Shown in pieces: positions 1-8,986 of a stretch of DNA of 36,147 nt. Every line of letters starts with the position of its first letter. Within the stretch, counting starts at the first letter, position 1. The position numbers were made by a program, and so were the translations under genes. Source of the stretch: an uncultured Photobacterium sp. (GTDB taxonomy: Bacteria > Pseudomonadota > Gammaproteobacteria > Enterobacterales > Vibrionaceae); the NCBI RefSeq assembly GCF_947039875.1, contig NZ_CAMRAN010000042.1:1-36147 (forward strand), in the 5' to 3' direction. The notes beneath the pieces are model-generated. The model did not search any database. It was not told the origin of the DNA and saw nothing but the letters and a program-made list of their open reading frames with translations.

Positions 1-54
1 GAACCGAGGTACACGGATTTGCAATCCGCTGCATAGCCACTCTGCCAACGCGCC
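1..54 (-). tRNA. tRNA-Cys (GCA), 3' part cut off by window edge
   Basis: On the minus strand the sequence begins with the 5' acceptor strand GGCGCGTT at position 54, continues through a D arm and an anticodon arm with loop TTGCAAA, and runs into the variable region and T arm before the window ends. The anticodon GCA is read from plus-strand bases 20-22. It matches E. coli tRNA-Cys over most of this length. The T arm, 3' acceptor strand and CCA lie outside the window. In E. coli cysT lies downstream of pgsA in the same orientation, as this gene does. Confidence 0.93.
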
Positions 55-116
55 ATTTCGTAAAGAACCTAATCCTTACTCACCTTAGCAAGCCACCCTG
101 CTGCGGTATGTGGTGT

Positions 117-144
117 AATTTACTGATTTTACGGGCTGAGTCAA
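117..144 (-). promoter_or_regulatory. Candidate promoter of the tRNA-Cys transcript
   Basis: Read on the minus strand, TTGACT (139-144) and TAAATT (117-122) are 16 bp apart and sit about 60 bp before the tRNA 5' end. No other tRNA is visible upstream, so tRNA-Cys seems to be the first gene of its transcript. Judged by sequence only. Confidence 0.45.
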
Positions 145-435
145 CGAAAAATTATGACTTTTTATTTAAGTGGTCATTTTCCGTTACATCCACCTAAAAA
201 TCAGCCCATTGTTGATCAAATTCCACTCACCTAAAATTCAAAGGACGAAATTGAAATATTATCAACTTATTGATTAGCCATTTCTTTATATAGCAAGTAC
301 TGATATTTATCATTACGGCTTAAATTACAGATAACCTTATACAATCGTAATTACACCCGACTCTCTTTATTTTTTCTTTTAATATAACTAATTAACAAAG
401 TGAATTTTAACTTCTAATTATCTGATTTTAAAACA

Positions 436-451
436 TACCTCTTTAGGGTTA
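436..451 (+). promoter_or_regulatory. NarL/NarP 7-2-7 site upstream of nirB
   Basis: TACCTCT and AGGGTTA form an inverted pair around a 2-bp spacer, matching the NarL/NarP heptamer consensus TACYYMT-N2-AKRRGTA at 13 of 14 positions. The centre (443.5) is exactly 28 bp upstream of the FNR-site centre. With FNR at -41.5, this site falls at -69.5, the position of the NarL/NarP site in the E. coli nir promoter. It suggests nitrate/nitrite induction through NarP or NarL. Confidence 0.7.
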
Positions 452-464
452 TTTAAAGTTTCAT

Positions 465-478
465 TTGATTTGCATCAT
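465..478 (+). promoter_or_regulatory. FNR site of the nirB promoter
   Basis: TTGATTTGCATCAT matches the FNR consensus TTGAT-N4-ATCAA at 9 of 10 positions and closely resembles the E. coli nirB FNR site. A class II site centred at 471.5 predicts a transcript start near 513, before the nirB ATG at 539. The spacer 55-520 holds the tRNA promoter and these two sites; I saw no gene in it. Confidence 0.82.
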
Positions 479-538
479 ATCCATTCTGATTAACTCTCAA
501 TAAGCTTGTGGTAATTCACGATGTTGTTAAGAGGATTT

Positions 539-3106
539 ATGAGCAAAGTCAAAATAGCGATTATTGGTAACGGTATGGTTGGCCATCGCTATATCGAAGA
601 ACTAGTCGATAAAGCTGACATGGATAATTATGATGTTACAGTCTTTTGTGAAGAGCCACGTGTTGCTTATGATAGAGTACATCTCTCATCTTATTTTTCT
701 CATCACACTGCAGAAGAATTATCTCTCGTTAAGCAAGGTTTTTATCAAAAACATGGTATTAACGTCTTCTTAGGTGAACGTGCCATCACGATTAACCGAG
801 ATCAAAAACTCATTTATTCTAGTAGTGGTCGTGAAGTTCATTACGATAAATTAATTATGGCTACAGGATCGTATCCTTGGGTGCCATCGATTAAAGGTAA
901 TGATTCAAAAGATTGTTTTGTCTACCGTACTATTGAAGATCTAAAAGCGATCGAAGCAACGGCTAAACATAGTAAGAGTGGTGTTGTCGTTGGTGGCGGA
1001 TTATTAGGACTAGAAGCAGCTGGTGCTCTAAAAGCATTAGGTGTTGACACTCATGTTATTGAATTTGCGCCAGTATTAATGGCTGAACAACTAGACCCTC
1101 ATGGCGGCGCGCAACTTCGTAAAAAAATCGAACAACTTGGTGTTATTGTTCATACAGGTAAAAATACCCAAGAAATCATCGCAAAGGGCCAACACGCTCG
1201 TAATACCCTTACCTTTGCTGATGGCACTTCACTCGAAGTTGACTTCATCGTATTCTCTACTGGTATTCGTCCACAAGATAAACTCGCTCACCATTGTAAT
1301 TTAGAGCTAGGTAATCGTGGTGGTATTGCAATCAATAATTTCTGTCAAACATCTGATGATGATATTTATGCCATTGGTGAGTGTGCATCTTGGAACAATA
1401 TGTTCTTTGGTCTCGTTGCCCCTGGTTATAAAATGGCACAAATTGCCGTCGGTCACTTACTGGGCGAGTCTCATACTTTTGACGGTGCTGATATGAGCGC
1501 CAAATTGAAATTATTAGGCGTAAAAGTTGGCAGTATTGGTGACGCGAATGGCCGTACCCCTAACTGTAAAAGTTATGTTTACCTTAACGAACAGCAAGAT
1601 GTGTATAAACGTATTATTGTTTCTGAAGATGGTAAACAACTATTAGGTGCAGTATTAGTCGGCGACACCGCTGATTATGGTAATTTATTACAACTTAAAT
1701 TAAACAATATTGAATTACCTGAGAACCCTGACAGTTTGATTCTACCGGCTCATGCTGGTGCAGAAAAACCGGCAATGGGCGCAGATTCATTACCTGACAG
1801 TGCAGTCATTTGTTCATGTTTTGACGTCACTAAAGGTAAAATAGCAGCCGCCGTTGCTGAAGGATATACAACACTTGGTGATATAAAAGCGTTAACAAAA
1901 GCAGGCACAGGCTGTGGTGGTTGTGTTCCATTAATCACTCAAGTCCTTAATAGTGAACTTGCAAAGGCTGGCGTTGAAGTTAAGAATCACCTTTGTGAGC
2001 ATTTTGAATACTCTCGTCAAGAACTCTTCCACCTGATTCGCGTTGAAGAAATCACATCTTTTGATGCTTTACTTGCTAAATACGGTAAAGGTTACGGTTG
2101 TGAGGTGTGTAAACCTGCCATTGGCTCTATTCTGGCGTCATGCTGGAATGAATACGCTCTTAGCCCTAAAAATACACCGTTGCAGGATACCAATGATATT
2201 TTCCTTGGCAACATGCAAAAAGATGGTACCTACTCTGTTATCCCACGGATGGCAGGCGGTGAAGTAACACCTGCGGGATTATTAGCATTAGCTCAAATTG
2301 CAAGTGATTATAAACTTTATACCAAGGTAACAGGCGCTCAACGTATAGGCCTTTTTGGTGCTCATAAAGACGATTTACCACAAATTTGGCAACGTCTGAT
2401 TGATGCCGGATTTGAAACAGGTCAAGCCTATGCCAAAGCATTACGCATGGCAAAAACATGTGTTGGTAGCACTTGGTGTCGTTTTGGTGTGCAAGACAGT
2501 GTCGGTTTAGGCGTCCAACTAGAAAACCGTTACAAAGGTATTCGTACTCCTCATAAAATGAAGTTCGGCGTGTCTGGTTGTACTCGGGAATGTGCTGAAG
2601 CTCAAGGTAAAGATTTAGGCATTATTGCAACAGATGCAGGTTGGAATATGTATGTCGGAGGTAATGGTGGCATGAAGCCCCGCCATGCTGATTTATTAGC
2701 CGCAGATCTTGATACTGCAACATTAATTAAATATATCGACCGCTACTTGATGTTTTATGTACGTACTGCCGACAAATTACAGCGTACTTCAACATGGCTA
2801 ACCAGCTTAGACGGCGGTGTAGACTATCTAAAAGATGTCATCATCAATGATAAATTAGGCCTTAACCAACAACTTGAAGCTGATGCAGAACGGTTGATTG
2901 CGAGTTATCACTGTGAGTGGCAAGCCACACTAAACAATGAGCAGCAATTAAAACGTTTTTCTCATTTTATTAATAGCACAGAACGTGATAGCAATGTTGT
3001 TTTTGTACCCGAACGAGAACAGCACCGCCCTGCAGCTATTAGTGAAAAAACAATCAATAATGAACAAGATACAACCTTTATTATTTCATTGGAGGAAAAA
3101 GAATGA
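539..3106 (+). CDS. nirB: NADH-dependent nitrite reductase, large subunit
   Basis: Cytoplasmic siroheme enzyme that reduces nitrite to ammonium with NADH. The 855-residue product follows E. coli NirB (847) end to end: an N-terminal FAD/NAD(P) domain beginning SKVKIAIIGNGMVGH, a BFD-type [2Fe-2S] domain with CSC and CGGC motifs near residues 425-465, and the C-terminal siroheme/[4Fe-4S] domain with C641-x5-C647 and C681-x3-C685. I chose ATG 539 because the protein then starts like E. coli NirB and AAGAGGA lies just upstream, though only 3 nt away; ATG 521 would add six unsupported residues. First gene of nirB-nirD-nirC-SUMT, preceded by FNR and NarP sites. Overlaps nirD by 4 nt. Confidence 0.97.
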   Translation: MSKVKIAIIGNGMVGHRYIEELVDKADMDNYDVTVFCEEPRVAYDRVHLSSYFSHHTAEELSLVKQGFYQKHGINVFLGERAITINRDQKLIYSSSGREVHYDKLIMATGSYPWVPSIKGNDSKDCFVYRTIEDLKAIEATAKHSKSGVVVGGGLLGLEAAGALKALGVDTHVIEFAPVLMAEQLDPHGGAQLRKKIEQLGVIVHTGKNTQEIIAKGQHARNTLTFADGTSLEVDFIVFSTGIRPQDKLAHHCNLELGNRGGIAINNFCQTSDDDIYAIGECASWNNMFFGLVAPGYKMAQIAVGHLLGESHTFDGADMSAKLKLLGVKVGSIGDANGRTPNCKSYVYLNEQQDVYKRIIVSEDGKQLLGAVLVGDTADYGNLLQLKLNNIELPENPDSLILPAHAGAEKPAMGADSLPDSAVICSCFDVTKGKIAAAVAEGYTTLGDIKALTKAGTGCGGCVPLITQVLNSELAKAGVEVKNHLCEHFEYSRQELFHLIRVEEITSFDALLAKYGKGYGCEVCKPAIGSILASCWNEYALSPKNTPLQDTNDIFLGNMQKDGTYSVIPRMAGGEVTPAGLLALAQIASDYKLYTKVTGAQRIGLFGAHKDDLPQIWQRLIDAGFETGQAYAKALRMAKTCVGSTWCRFGVQDSVGLGVQLENRYKGIRTPHKMKFGVSGCTRECAEAQGKDLGIIATDAGWNMYVGGNGGMKPRHADLLAADLDTATLIKYIDRYLMFYVRTADKLQRTSTWLTSLDGGVDYLKDVIINDKLGLNQQLEADAERLIASYHCEWQATLNNEQQLKRFSHFINSTERDSNVVFVPEREQHRPAAISEKTINNEQDTTFIISLEEKE

Positions 3107-3429
3107 GTCAGTGGATCTCTGTATGTAATCTTGATGATTTGATCCCCGGCACAGGCGTGTGTGCCCTAGTTGGCGATCAGCAAGTAGCTATTTTCCGTCC
3201 AGACAATAGTGAGCAGCTATTTGCCCTCAATAATAAAGACCCCTTTGCACAATCAAATGTCCTCTCTCGTGGGATTATTTGCCAACATCAGAATCAACTA
3301 TGGATCGCGAGTCCATTAAAGAAACAACGCTTTTCATTAGTTGATGGCCATTGTTTAGAACAACCTGATATCAAAATTGCTTGTTATCAGATTCAAGTTC
3401 ATCAGGGTCAAGTACAGGTACGCTTGTAA
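3103..3429 (+). CDS. nirD: NADH-dependent nitrite reductase, small subunit
   Basis: Small subunit of the cytoplasmic nitrite reductase, a Rieske-fold protein that partners NirB. At 108 residues it has the same length as E. coli NirD and shares the start MSQW and the segments GVCAL, VAIFRP, VLSRG and SPLKKQRF. The Cys/His cluster ligands of true Rieske proteins are not evident, as is usual for NirD. The ATG overlaps the nirB stop (ATGA) and is preceded by GGAGG, which indicates translational coupling and roughly equal production of the two subunits. Confidence 0.96.
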   Translation: MSQWISVCNLDDLIPGTGVCALVGDQQVAIFRPDNSEQLFALNNKDPFAQSNVLSRGIICQHQNQLWIASPLKKQRFSLVDGHCLEQPDIKIACYQIQVHQGQVQVRL

Positions 3430-3442
3430 TTAGAGCAGTAAT

Positions 3443-3467
3443 GAGTTTGGCAGAGAGTGCCAAACTC
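3443..3467 (+). other. Intercistronic hairpin, nirD-nirC gap (first)
   Basis: GAGTTTGGCA and TGCCAAACTC form a perfect 10-bp stem with a 5-nt loop, 14 nt after the nirD stop. The following TTCTTTG is only weakly T-rich, so it may be a partial terminator or a 3'-end stabilising structure that lowers nirC expression relative to nirBD. Confidence 0.6.
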
Positions 3468-3475
3468 TTCTTTGC

Positions 3476-3511
3476 CATAAGTTAATACGACAACTTGTCT
3501 ATTAGCTTATG
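3476..3511 (+). other. Intercistronic hairpin, nirD-nirC gap (second)
   Basis: CATAAGTTAATA (3476-3487) pairs with TATTAGCTTATG (3500-3511) over 12 bp with one G-U pair and a 12-nt loop. It has no T tract and lies just before the nirC ribosome-binding region, so its role is more likely RNA processing or translation control than termination. Confidence 0.5.
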
Positions 3512-3543
3512 ACAAACAGTTTTAATTTCTACAGGGAAAATGT

Positions 3544-4350
3544 ATGTACGCTGATACCATCAAAAAATGCTCCGTTAATGCGGCACGTATTGTTGAATTT
3601 GCACAAAAAGAGAAACTCGGATTTTGGCTAAGCTCTGCTATGGCTGGCGCTTACGTTGGTTTGGGCATTATTTTAATTTTCACACTTGGCAATATGGTCG
3701 ATCCAAGTATTAGACCCCTTGTGATGGGATCGACATTTGGCATCGCTTTAACCTTAGTGATTATTGCTGGATCTGAACTTTACACTGGACACACTATGTT
3801 TTTAACTTTTGGTGTGAAAACAGGTCAAATCACCGTTGCTGACACATTACGTGTATTACCCCAAACATGGATGGGAAATCTATTAGGTTCGGTTGGTGTT
3901 GCCCTACTTTTCTTTTATGCCGGTGGTGGCAAGCTTTTAAATGATGGTAACAGCCTATTAAATAATGTTGCGATGGCGAAAACTGCAGCTCCAGCGTCGG
4001 TATTACTGTTTAAAGGCATGCTATGTAACTGGCTTGTTTGTTTAGCTATTTGGATGTGCCAACGCGTTGAAGGTTCAGCAAAATTCATTGCCATTTGGTG
4101 GTGTTTATTGGCCTTTATTGCTTCAGGATTTGAGCACTCAATCGCTAATATGACTATTTTTGCTCTATCTTGGTTTGGCGATCACAAAGACGCATTTACC
4201 CTCGTTGGTATTGGACATAACTTATTGTGGGTAACAATCGGTAATACGCTTTCTGGCGTAGTATTTATGGGCTTAGGCTATTGGTTTACAACACCAAAAT
4301 CACAACGTCCAATGATTAAATCAGCAACAGCTGATACTCAAGTACAGTAA
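3544..4350 (+). CDS. nirC: Nitrite transporter of the formate/nitrite (FNT) family
   Basis: Inner-membrane channel for nitrite uptake or export, feeding NirBD and limiting toxic nitrite. The 268 residues equal E. coli NirC in length and match it closely (for example [21 protein letters not shown] near residue 30 and [13 protein letters not shown] near residue 195). Six hydrophobic segments are visible, as expected for the pentameric FNT fold. It lies 114 nt after nirD, beyond two hairpins, and is followed by the SUMT gene in the same order as E. coli nirBDC-cysG. Confidence 0.96.
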   Translation: MYADTIKKCSVNAARIVEFAQKEKLGFWLSSAMAGAYVGLGIILIFTLGNMVDPSIRPLVMGSTFGIALTLVIIAGSELYTGHTMFLTFGVKTGQITVADTLRVLPQTWMGNLLGSVGVALLFFYAGGGKLLNDGNSLLNNVAMAKTAAPASVLLFKGMLCNWLVCLAIWMCQRVEGSAKFIAIWWCLLAFIASGFEHSIANMTIFALSWFGDHKDAFTLVGIGHNLLWVTIGNTLSGVVFMGLGYWFTTPKSQRPMIKSATADTQVQ

Positions 4351-4397
4351 TCAATATAATTATGCCGACCATAATGACACAGTTTTGGAGTAAACTT

Positions 4398-5222
4398 ATG
4401 CACCCATCAGACACTTTATATGCGTTATCTACCCCAACTGAAATCGGTAAAGTGATTCTTGTTGGTGCAGGCCCAGGTGATCCTGATTTACTTACAGTCA
4501 AAGCACTACGCTTGATTCAACAGGCTGATGTCATTATTTATGATCGCTTAGTCTCACAAGAGATCGTTGATCTCTTTCCTCCTCGCTGCCAAGCCGTTTT
4601 TGTAGGCAAAGAAGCCGGTAATCATTGTGTGCCTCAACAGCAAATTAATCATCTGTTAGTTGAACATGCATTAGCTGGTAAACAAGTCGTACGTTTAAAA
4701 GGTGGCGATCCGTTTATTTTTGGCCGCGGGGGGGAGGAATTAGAAGCTTTACTGCCATTTAATATTCCTTTTGAAGTCGTACCGGGGATCACTGCAGCAT
4801 CAGGATGTGCAGCATATGCAGGCATTCCATTGACACATCGCGATCACGCCCAAAGTGTGCAATTTATAACTGGGCATTTAAAACACGGTCAAGATCAAAT
4901 AGATTGGCTCTCACTAGCGCGCGCTAAACATACGTTAGTATTTTATATGGGGTTAAATCAAAGTAGTGTTATTCGTCATAAGTTAAGTGCTTATGGTATG
5001 TCGCTAACAACACCTATAGCCATTATTGAGCGTGGTACAACGATCCACCAACGCGTATTAACAGGAGAACTCGCTCAAATAGAAACGCTTGCTCAACAAG
5101 CTGCTAGCCCTGCTTTAATTATTATCGGTAGCGTTACTCAGTTATCACAACAACTAAATTGGTTTAATAAACAACCAGACGCACTAACCAATATAGAACA
5201 AGAGAAGCAACGTTATGGTTAA
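4398..5222 (+). CDS. cobA: Uroporphyrinogen-III C-methyltransferase (SUMT), single-domain CysG
   Basis: Uses SAM to methylate uroporphyrinogen III twice, giving precorrin-2, the precursor of the siroheme that NirB needs. It shows the tetrapyrrole methylase motifs [15 protein letters not shown] near the N-terminus, [18 protein letters not shown] in the middle and [22 protein letters not shown]. coli CysG, in the same operon position, has 457 residues with an N-terminal dehydrogenase/ferrochelatase domain; that domain is absent here. I prefer ATG 4398 (274 residues) because TTGGAG lies 7 nt upstream; ATG 4362 has no ribosome-binding site. A cysG label would also be seen in databases. Confidence 0.93.
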   Translation: MHPSDTLYALSTPTEIGKVILVGAGPGDPDLLTVKALRLIQQADVIIYDRLVSQEIVDLFPPRCQAVFVGKEAGNHCVPQQQINHLLVEHALAGKQVVRLKGGDPFIFGRGGEELEALLPFNIPFEVVPGITAASGCAAYAGIPLTHRDHAQSVQFITGHLKHGQDQIDWLSLARAKHTLVFYMGLNQSSVIRHKLSAYGMSLTTPIAIIERGTTIHQRVLTGELAQIETLAQQAASPALIIIGSVTQLSQQLNWFNKQPDALTNIEQEKQRYG

Positions 5223-5251
5223 GTTCGGCTGACTTACTAAGTTATAAACAC

Positions 5252-5280
5252 AAAAAAGCGAGCCATTAGCTCGCTTTTTT
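5252..5280. terminator. Bidirectional terminator between SUMT gene and pgsA
   Basis: A6 + GCGAGC, loop CATTA, GCTCGC + T6: a symmetrical rho-independent terminator serving the nir operon on the plus strand and pgsA on the minus strand. Confidence 0.92.
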
Positions 5281-5307
5281 ATTTATTAACAAATAATTAA
5301 AATCTAT

Positions 5308-5865
5308 TTAGTGATTGTCTGCGTTTAACAAATCACCTTTTGCCGCTTTAAGATACTGTACCATTGACCAGTAAGTTAACACCATTGCAACATAGAGTGA
5401 TGCATAACCTAGCCATACAACGTATTGATGCGGATGCCATAGTAATAGTAATAAGGCAAACATTTGTGATGCTGTTTTTACTTTACCAACCCATGAAACG
5501 GCAACACTTGCACGTTTACCTAGTTCAGCCATCCACTCTCGTAATGCTGAAATAATAATTTCACGGCCAATCATAGTAATAGCAGGAACAGTTACCCATA
5601 AAGTATGATAATGCTCAACCACCAGCACCATTGCGGTTACGACCATTAATTTATCAGCGACGGGGTCAATAAACGCACCAAAACGTGTCGTTTGATTAAG
5701 CTTACGCGCAAGATAACCATCAAACCAATCTGTTACACCTGCTACCCAAAAGATTAACGCAGTAGCAAACGCCGACCATTCATAAGGTAAATAAAAGGCA
5801 ATAACGAAAAATGGAATAAGAATGAGCCGGATAAAACTTAAAATATTTGGGATTGATAAACGCAT
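5308..5865 (-). CDS. pgsA: CDP-diacylglycerol-glycerol-3-phosphate 3-phosphatidyltransferase
   Basis: Inner-membrane enzyme making phosphatidylglycerophosphate, the first committed step to phosphatidylglycerol and cardiolipin. The 185-residue protein has the complete CDP-alcohol phosphotransferase motif: D46-x2-D49-G50-x2-A53-R54-x8-G63-x3-D67-x3-D71, followed by TM segments, and closely follows E. coli PgsA (182 residues). The reading frame extends upstream to 5901, but ATG 5865 ([13 protein letters not shown]) matches the family N-terminus. It is downstream of uvrC on the same strand, as in E. coli. Confidence 0.95.
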   Translation of the reverse strand: MRLSIPNILSFIRLILIPFFVIAFYLPYEWSAFATALIFWVAGVTDWFDGYLARKLNQTTRFGAFIDPVADKLMVVTAMVLVVEHYHTLWVTVPAITMIGREIIISALREWMAELGKRASVAVSWVGKVKTASQMFALLLLLWHPHQYVVWLGYASLYVAMVLTYWSMVQYLKAAKGDLLNADNH

Positions 5866-5997
5866 AATTTTATTCTTATGTTCAAGATCTGGGCCTAACA
5901 TACAATCTAGACTACTCTAAAAAAGTAAAAGAGTGTGCCTTTTATGTAAATTTAACCAATAAAGTACTGTAGCAATGATGTCCTTCAAAGCGACAGA

Positions 5998-7848
5998 CTA
6001 ACCATGTTGCAATGCATCGACTATTTTTTCCGCTAAAGCCAAACTGATACCAGGCACTTTAGCAATTTCTTCTTTACTCGCTTTTTTCAGCTCTTGCATT
6101 CCACCCATATATTTTAATAAAGCCTGACGTCGTTTAGGTCCAACTCCCTCGACATCTTCAAGAGTACTACGTTTTCTTACTTTTGCTCTCTGAGCACGGT
6201 GGCCACTGATTGCATGATCATGACTTTCATCACGAATGTGTTGTATTAAATGTAACGCTGGAGAATCACTTGGCATAGATAATTCTTCACCAGTGACGAA
6301 AATTAACGTCTCTAACCCAGGTTTTCGCGTCGTTCCCTTTGCAACCCCTACTAACATGGGACGTTTCGGCCAATCAGCAATATAAGATTTTACAACATCA
6401 TACGCTCTTGAGAGTTGACCTCTACCCCCATCAATGAAAATTATGTCTGGAATTTTATCTAATTCCATGTTTTTACTATACCTACGCTCTAATACTTGCG
6501 CCATAGCTGCATAATCATCCCCCCCCGTTATACCCGTAATATTATAACGGCGATATTCTTGCTTTAACGGACCTTCATGATTAAAGACAACACAAGATGC
6601 CACGGTTTTTTCACCCATGGTATGACTAATATCAAAACATTCCATTCGAGAGATAGGTTTTAAGTTTAATGCTTGTTGCAATGCAAAGAAACGCTCTTGA
6701 ATTGTCATTCGATGATTTAATTTACTGGTTAACGCGGTTTCTGCATTCGTTTGTGCTAATTGTAGGTATTTTGCTCGTGTTCCACGCGGATGATATTTAA
6801 TCGTAATTTTACGACCTGCAAGTTCAGATAAGGCAGTTAAAATAGCATCACTACCATCCCCGAGTTCTTCACTTAATAAAATAAGGCTCGGTATGACACG
6901 ACCTTCAGCTTGATTAAAATAAAACTGAGTAACAAAACTTGATAACACTTCGGTTAACGATGCATCAACGGGCATTTTAGGAAAATAACTGCGACTACCT
7001 AAAATCTTCCCCTGACGAATATACAAACCATGAATACATGCCATACCATTTTGGTGAGCAATCCCGATAACGTCTAAATCATCTTCGTTATCTTGACTCA
7101 CAAATTGCTGTTCTTGAATACGGCGTAGAGCTTGAATTTGATCGCGATAGATGGCTGCACGTTCAAAATCAAGCGCCATACTCGCCTGCTCCATTTTTTC
7201 CACCATGGTATTGATCACTTGTCGATCTTTACCTTGGAGAAATAAACGCACCCACTGCACTTGTTGTTGATAATCATCATCAGAAACTAATCCAGCGACA
7301 CAAGGGCCAGAGCAACGACCGATTTGATACATTAAACAAGGACGACTACGATTAGCGTAAACAGAATCTTCACATTGACGAATTGGAAATATTTTCTGCA
7401 TCAAGTGCAAACTGTCGCGAACAGCAGAAACATCAGGATAGGGACCAAAATATTCACCTTTACGGCGTTTAACGCCGCGATGAATCGATAGCCGAGGGTG
7501 TTTACTGGTACTTAACAAAATATAAGGATAAGACTTATCATCACGTAATAAGACATTATATTTGGGTAAATACTGTTTGATATAATTGTGTTCGAGGATC
7601 AATGCTTCAGTTTCAGTGTGTGTCACTGTTACATCAATTTTACAAATATTTTTAACTAACGCACGGGTTTTTTCGCCCGCAACATTGGTTCGAAAATAAC
7701 TTGATAAGCGTTTTTTAAGATCTTTCGCCTTACCAACATAGATTACTTCACCGCTGGCGTCATACATACGGTAGACGCCAGGTTGGTGAGTTACCGTTTT
7801 GAGAAAACTTTGAGCATCAAAAACGGTAGCATCGACATGATTAGACAC
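5998..7848 (-). CDS. uvrC: UvrABC system protein C (excinuclease subunit)
   Basis: Makes the two incisions in nucleotide excision repair after UvrA/UvrB damage recognition. Visible domains: GIY-YIG nuclease at about residues 24-60 (GVYRMYD...[18 protein letters not shown]), a cysteine-bearing linker ([25 protein letters not shown]), UVR motif near residue 210, the RNase H-like C-terminal nuclease ([16 protein letters not shown]), and tandem helix-hairpin-helix ([28 protein letters not shown]). At 616 residues it is close to E. coli UvrC (610). The start is GTG, and TAGTG makes a 1-nt overlap with the uvrY stop, indicating translational coupling. Confidence 0.97.
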   Translation of the reverse strand: MSNHVDATVFDAQSFLKTVTHQPGVYRMYDASGEVIYVGKAKDLKKRLSSYFRTNVAGEKTRALVKNICKIDVTVTHTETEALILEHNYIKQYLPKYNVLLRDDKSYPYILLSTSKHPRLSIHRGVKRRKGEYFGPYPDVSAVRDSLHLMQKIFPIRQCEDSVYANRSRPCLMYQIGRCSGPCVAGLVSDDDYQQQVQWVRLFLQGKDRQVINTMVEKMEQASMALDFERAAIYRDQIQALRRIQEQQFVSQDNEDDLDVIGIAHQNGMACIHGLYIRQGKILGSRSYFPKMPVDASLTEVLSSFVTQFYFNQAEGRVIPSLILLSEELGDGSDAILTALSELAGRKITIKYHPRGTRAKYLQLAQTNAETALTSKLNHRMTIQERFFALQQALNLKPISRMECFDISHTMGEKTVASCVVFNHEGPLKQEYRRYNITGITGGDDYAAMAQVLERRYSKNMELDKIPDIIFIDGGRGQLSRAYDVVKSYIADWPKRPMLVGVAKGTTRKPGLETLIFVTGEELSMPSDSPALHLIQHIRDESHDHAISGHRAQRAKVRKRSTLEDVEGVGPKRRQALLKYMGGMQELKKASKEEIAKVPGISLALAEKIVDALQHG

Positions 7849-8492
7849 TATAACGTCTCAGTATCAAGCATGCCGTGGCGAATCGCTAGATGTGTTAACT
7901 CAACATCACCACTAATATTTAACTTATTAAATAAACGATAACGGTAACTATTTACAGTTTTAGGACTTAAACTTAATTGCTCGGATATATCAGTAACTTT
8001 TTGTCCTTTAGTGATCATCATCATGATCTGCAATTCACGCTCTGACAGTTCTTTAAATGGATTTTCTGAATCTGGCGCGAACTGACTTAAAGCCATTTGT
8101 TGAGCAATTTCAGACGATATATATCGTTGACCACTATTAACCATACGGATAGCGTTAACCATATCATCAGGCCCTGCTCCCTTGGTTAAATAGCCAGAAG
8201 CACCGGCTTGCATAACTTTAGTCGGAAACGGATTTTCAGTATGTACGGTTAATACAATAATTTTAACATCGGGATTGAAGCGTAATATTTTACGAGTAGC
8301 TTCAAGACCACCAATACCTGGCATATTCATATCCATAAGAATAATATCGGCATGATTACTACGACACCATTTTACGGCATCCTCACCACTGACAGATTCC
8401 CCTACCACTTTAATACCACGGACATCTTCAAGAAGACGTCGGATCCCTGTGCGAACCAGTTCGTGATCATCTACAAGGAATACATTAATCAA
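7848..8492 (-). CDS. uvrY: GacA/VarA/UvrY response regulator, TTG start
   Basis: LuxR/FixJ-type response regulator partner of BarA/VarS; in gamma-proteobacteria it activates Csr small RNAs. Receiver domain: VDDHELVR with D8 and D9, phosphoacceptor D54 (LMDMNMPG), T/K motif LTVHTENP and SKG-like LTKGAG. C-terminal LuxR-type [38 protein letters not shown] place the start at TTG 8492, giving [13 protein letters not shown] and 214 residues like E. coli UvrY, with GGAG 7 nt upstream. The frame extends to a GTG at 8531 with no ribosome-binding site. It is called varA in Vibrio. Cotranscribed with uvrC. Confidence 0.94.
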   Translation of the reverse strand: MINVFLVDDHELVRTGIRRLLEDVRGIKVVGESVSGEDAVKWCRSNHADIILMDMNMPGIGGLEATRKILRFNPDVKIIVLTVHTENPFPTKVMQAGASGYLTKGAGPDDMVNAIRMVNSGQRYISSEIAQQMALSQFAPDSENPFKELSERELQIMMMITKGQKVTDISEQLSLSPKTVNSYRYRLFNKLNISGDVELTHLAIRHGMLDTETL

Positions 8493-8908
8493 GCTGTATC
8501 TCCAATATGATTTGGCTCTGCACCCTGCCACTATGGCGGGACAGCTAACTCATTAATACTTAATAATTCTACCTCAACTTAAGCATGAACCTCATACTGA
8601 TTCTGTGTGTCAGTGCAAAGTTTCACATAAAGTTAAGACTTGACAGTTTACGGTTATCTATTTTTTACGAGCTATAAAATAATGATCGTTGTTCGATTAT
8701 TGTCTATTTTATAATAAAAATAAAGCCCCAAAAAATCCCCATCTCTAAATGTGACCAATACAATGATAAAAAATAACCAAATCAGTAAGATATAACAATC
8801 TATTAACCTTATTTTGATAAGGTTCATTAATGCTGATTAATCCTTAGCCGTCTAGATGTAAAGCGTTCCTTTCCGAGAAAGATTACGTTATCATAGCGCC
8901 GCTTTTGG

Positions 8909-8941
8909 TTTCACATTCTGTATATAGTACGTTTTCACATT
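8909..8941. repeat. Direct repeat TTTCACATT pair
   Basis: TTTCACATT at 8909-8917 and 8933-8941, start to start 24 bp, flank a TATAGT sequence (8923-8928) that could be a -10 element. This looks like paired operator half-sites in the uvrY-ECF divergent spacer. Confidence 0.35.
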
Positions 8942-8964
8942 AAAAAGACTTACCCCGCTCTTGC

Positions 8965-8982
8965 TTAATAATGGATTATTAA
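8965..8982. promoter_or_regulatory. Perfect palindrome TTAATAAT-GG-ATTATTAA
   Basis: An 8-bp perfect inverted repeat around 2 bp, 167 bp before the ECF S-component start. The short spacer suits a dimeric repressor operator better than an RNA hairpin. No regulator gene is adjacent except uvrY. Confidence 0.4.
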
Positions 8983-8986
8983 TGCT

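Noticed and set aside
55..116. A second tRNA upstream of tRNA-Cys
   Set aside because: No cloverleaf pairing or TTCGA-type T loop was found in this stretch.
521..538. Upstream ATG as nirB start
   Set aside because: It lacks a ribosome-binding site and adds six residues not found in NirB; ATG 539 matches the family start.
1750..2459. Antisense open frames within nirB
   Set aside because: Shadows of a well-conserved gene; no ribosome-binding sites and no recognisable product.
4362..4397. Upstream ATG as start of the methyltransferase gene
   Set aside because: No ribosome-binding site; ATG 4398 has TTGGAG at good distance.
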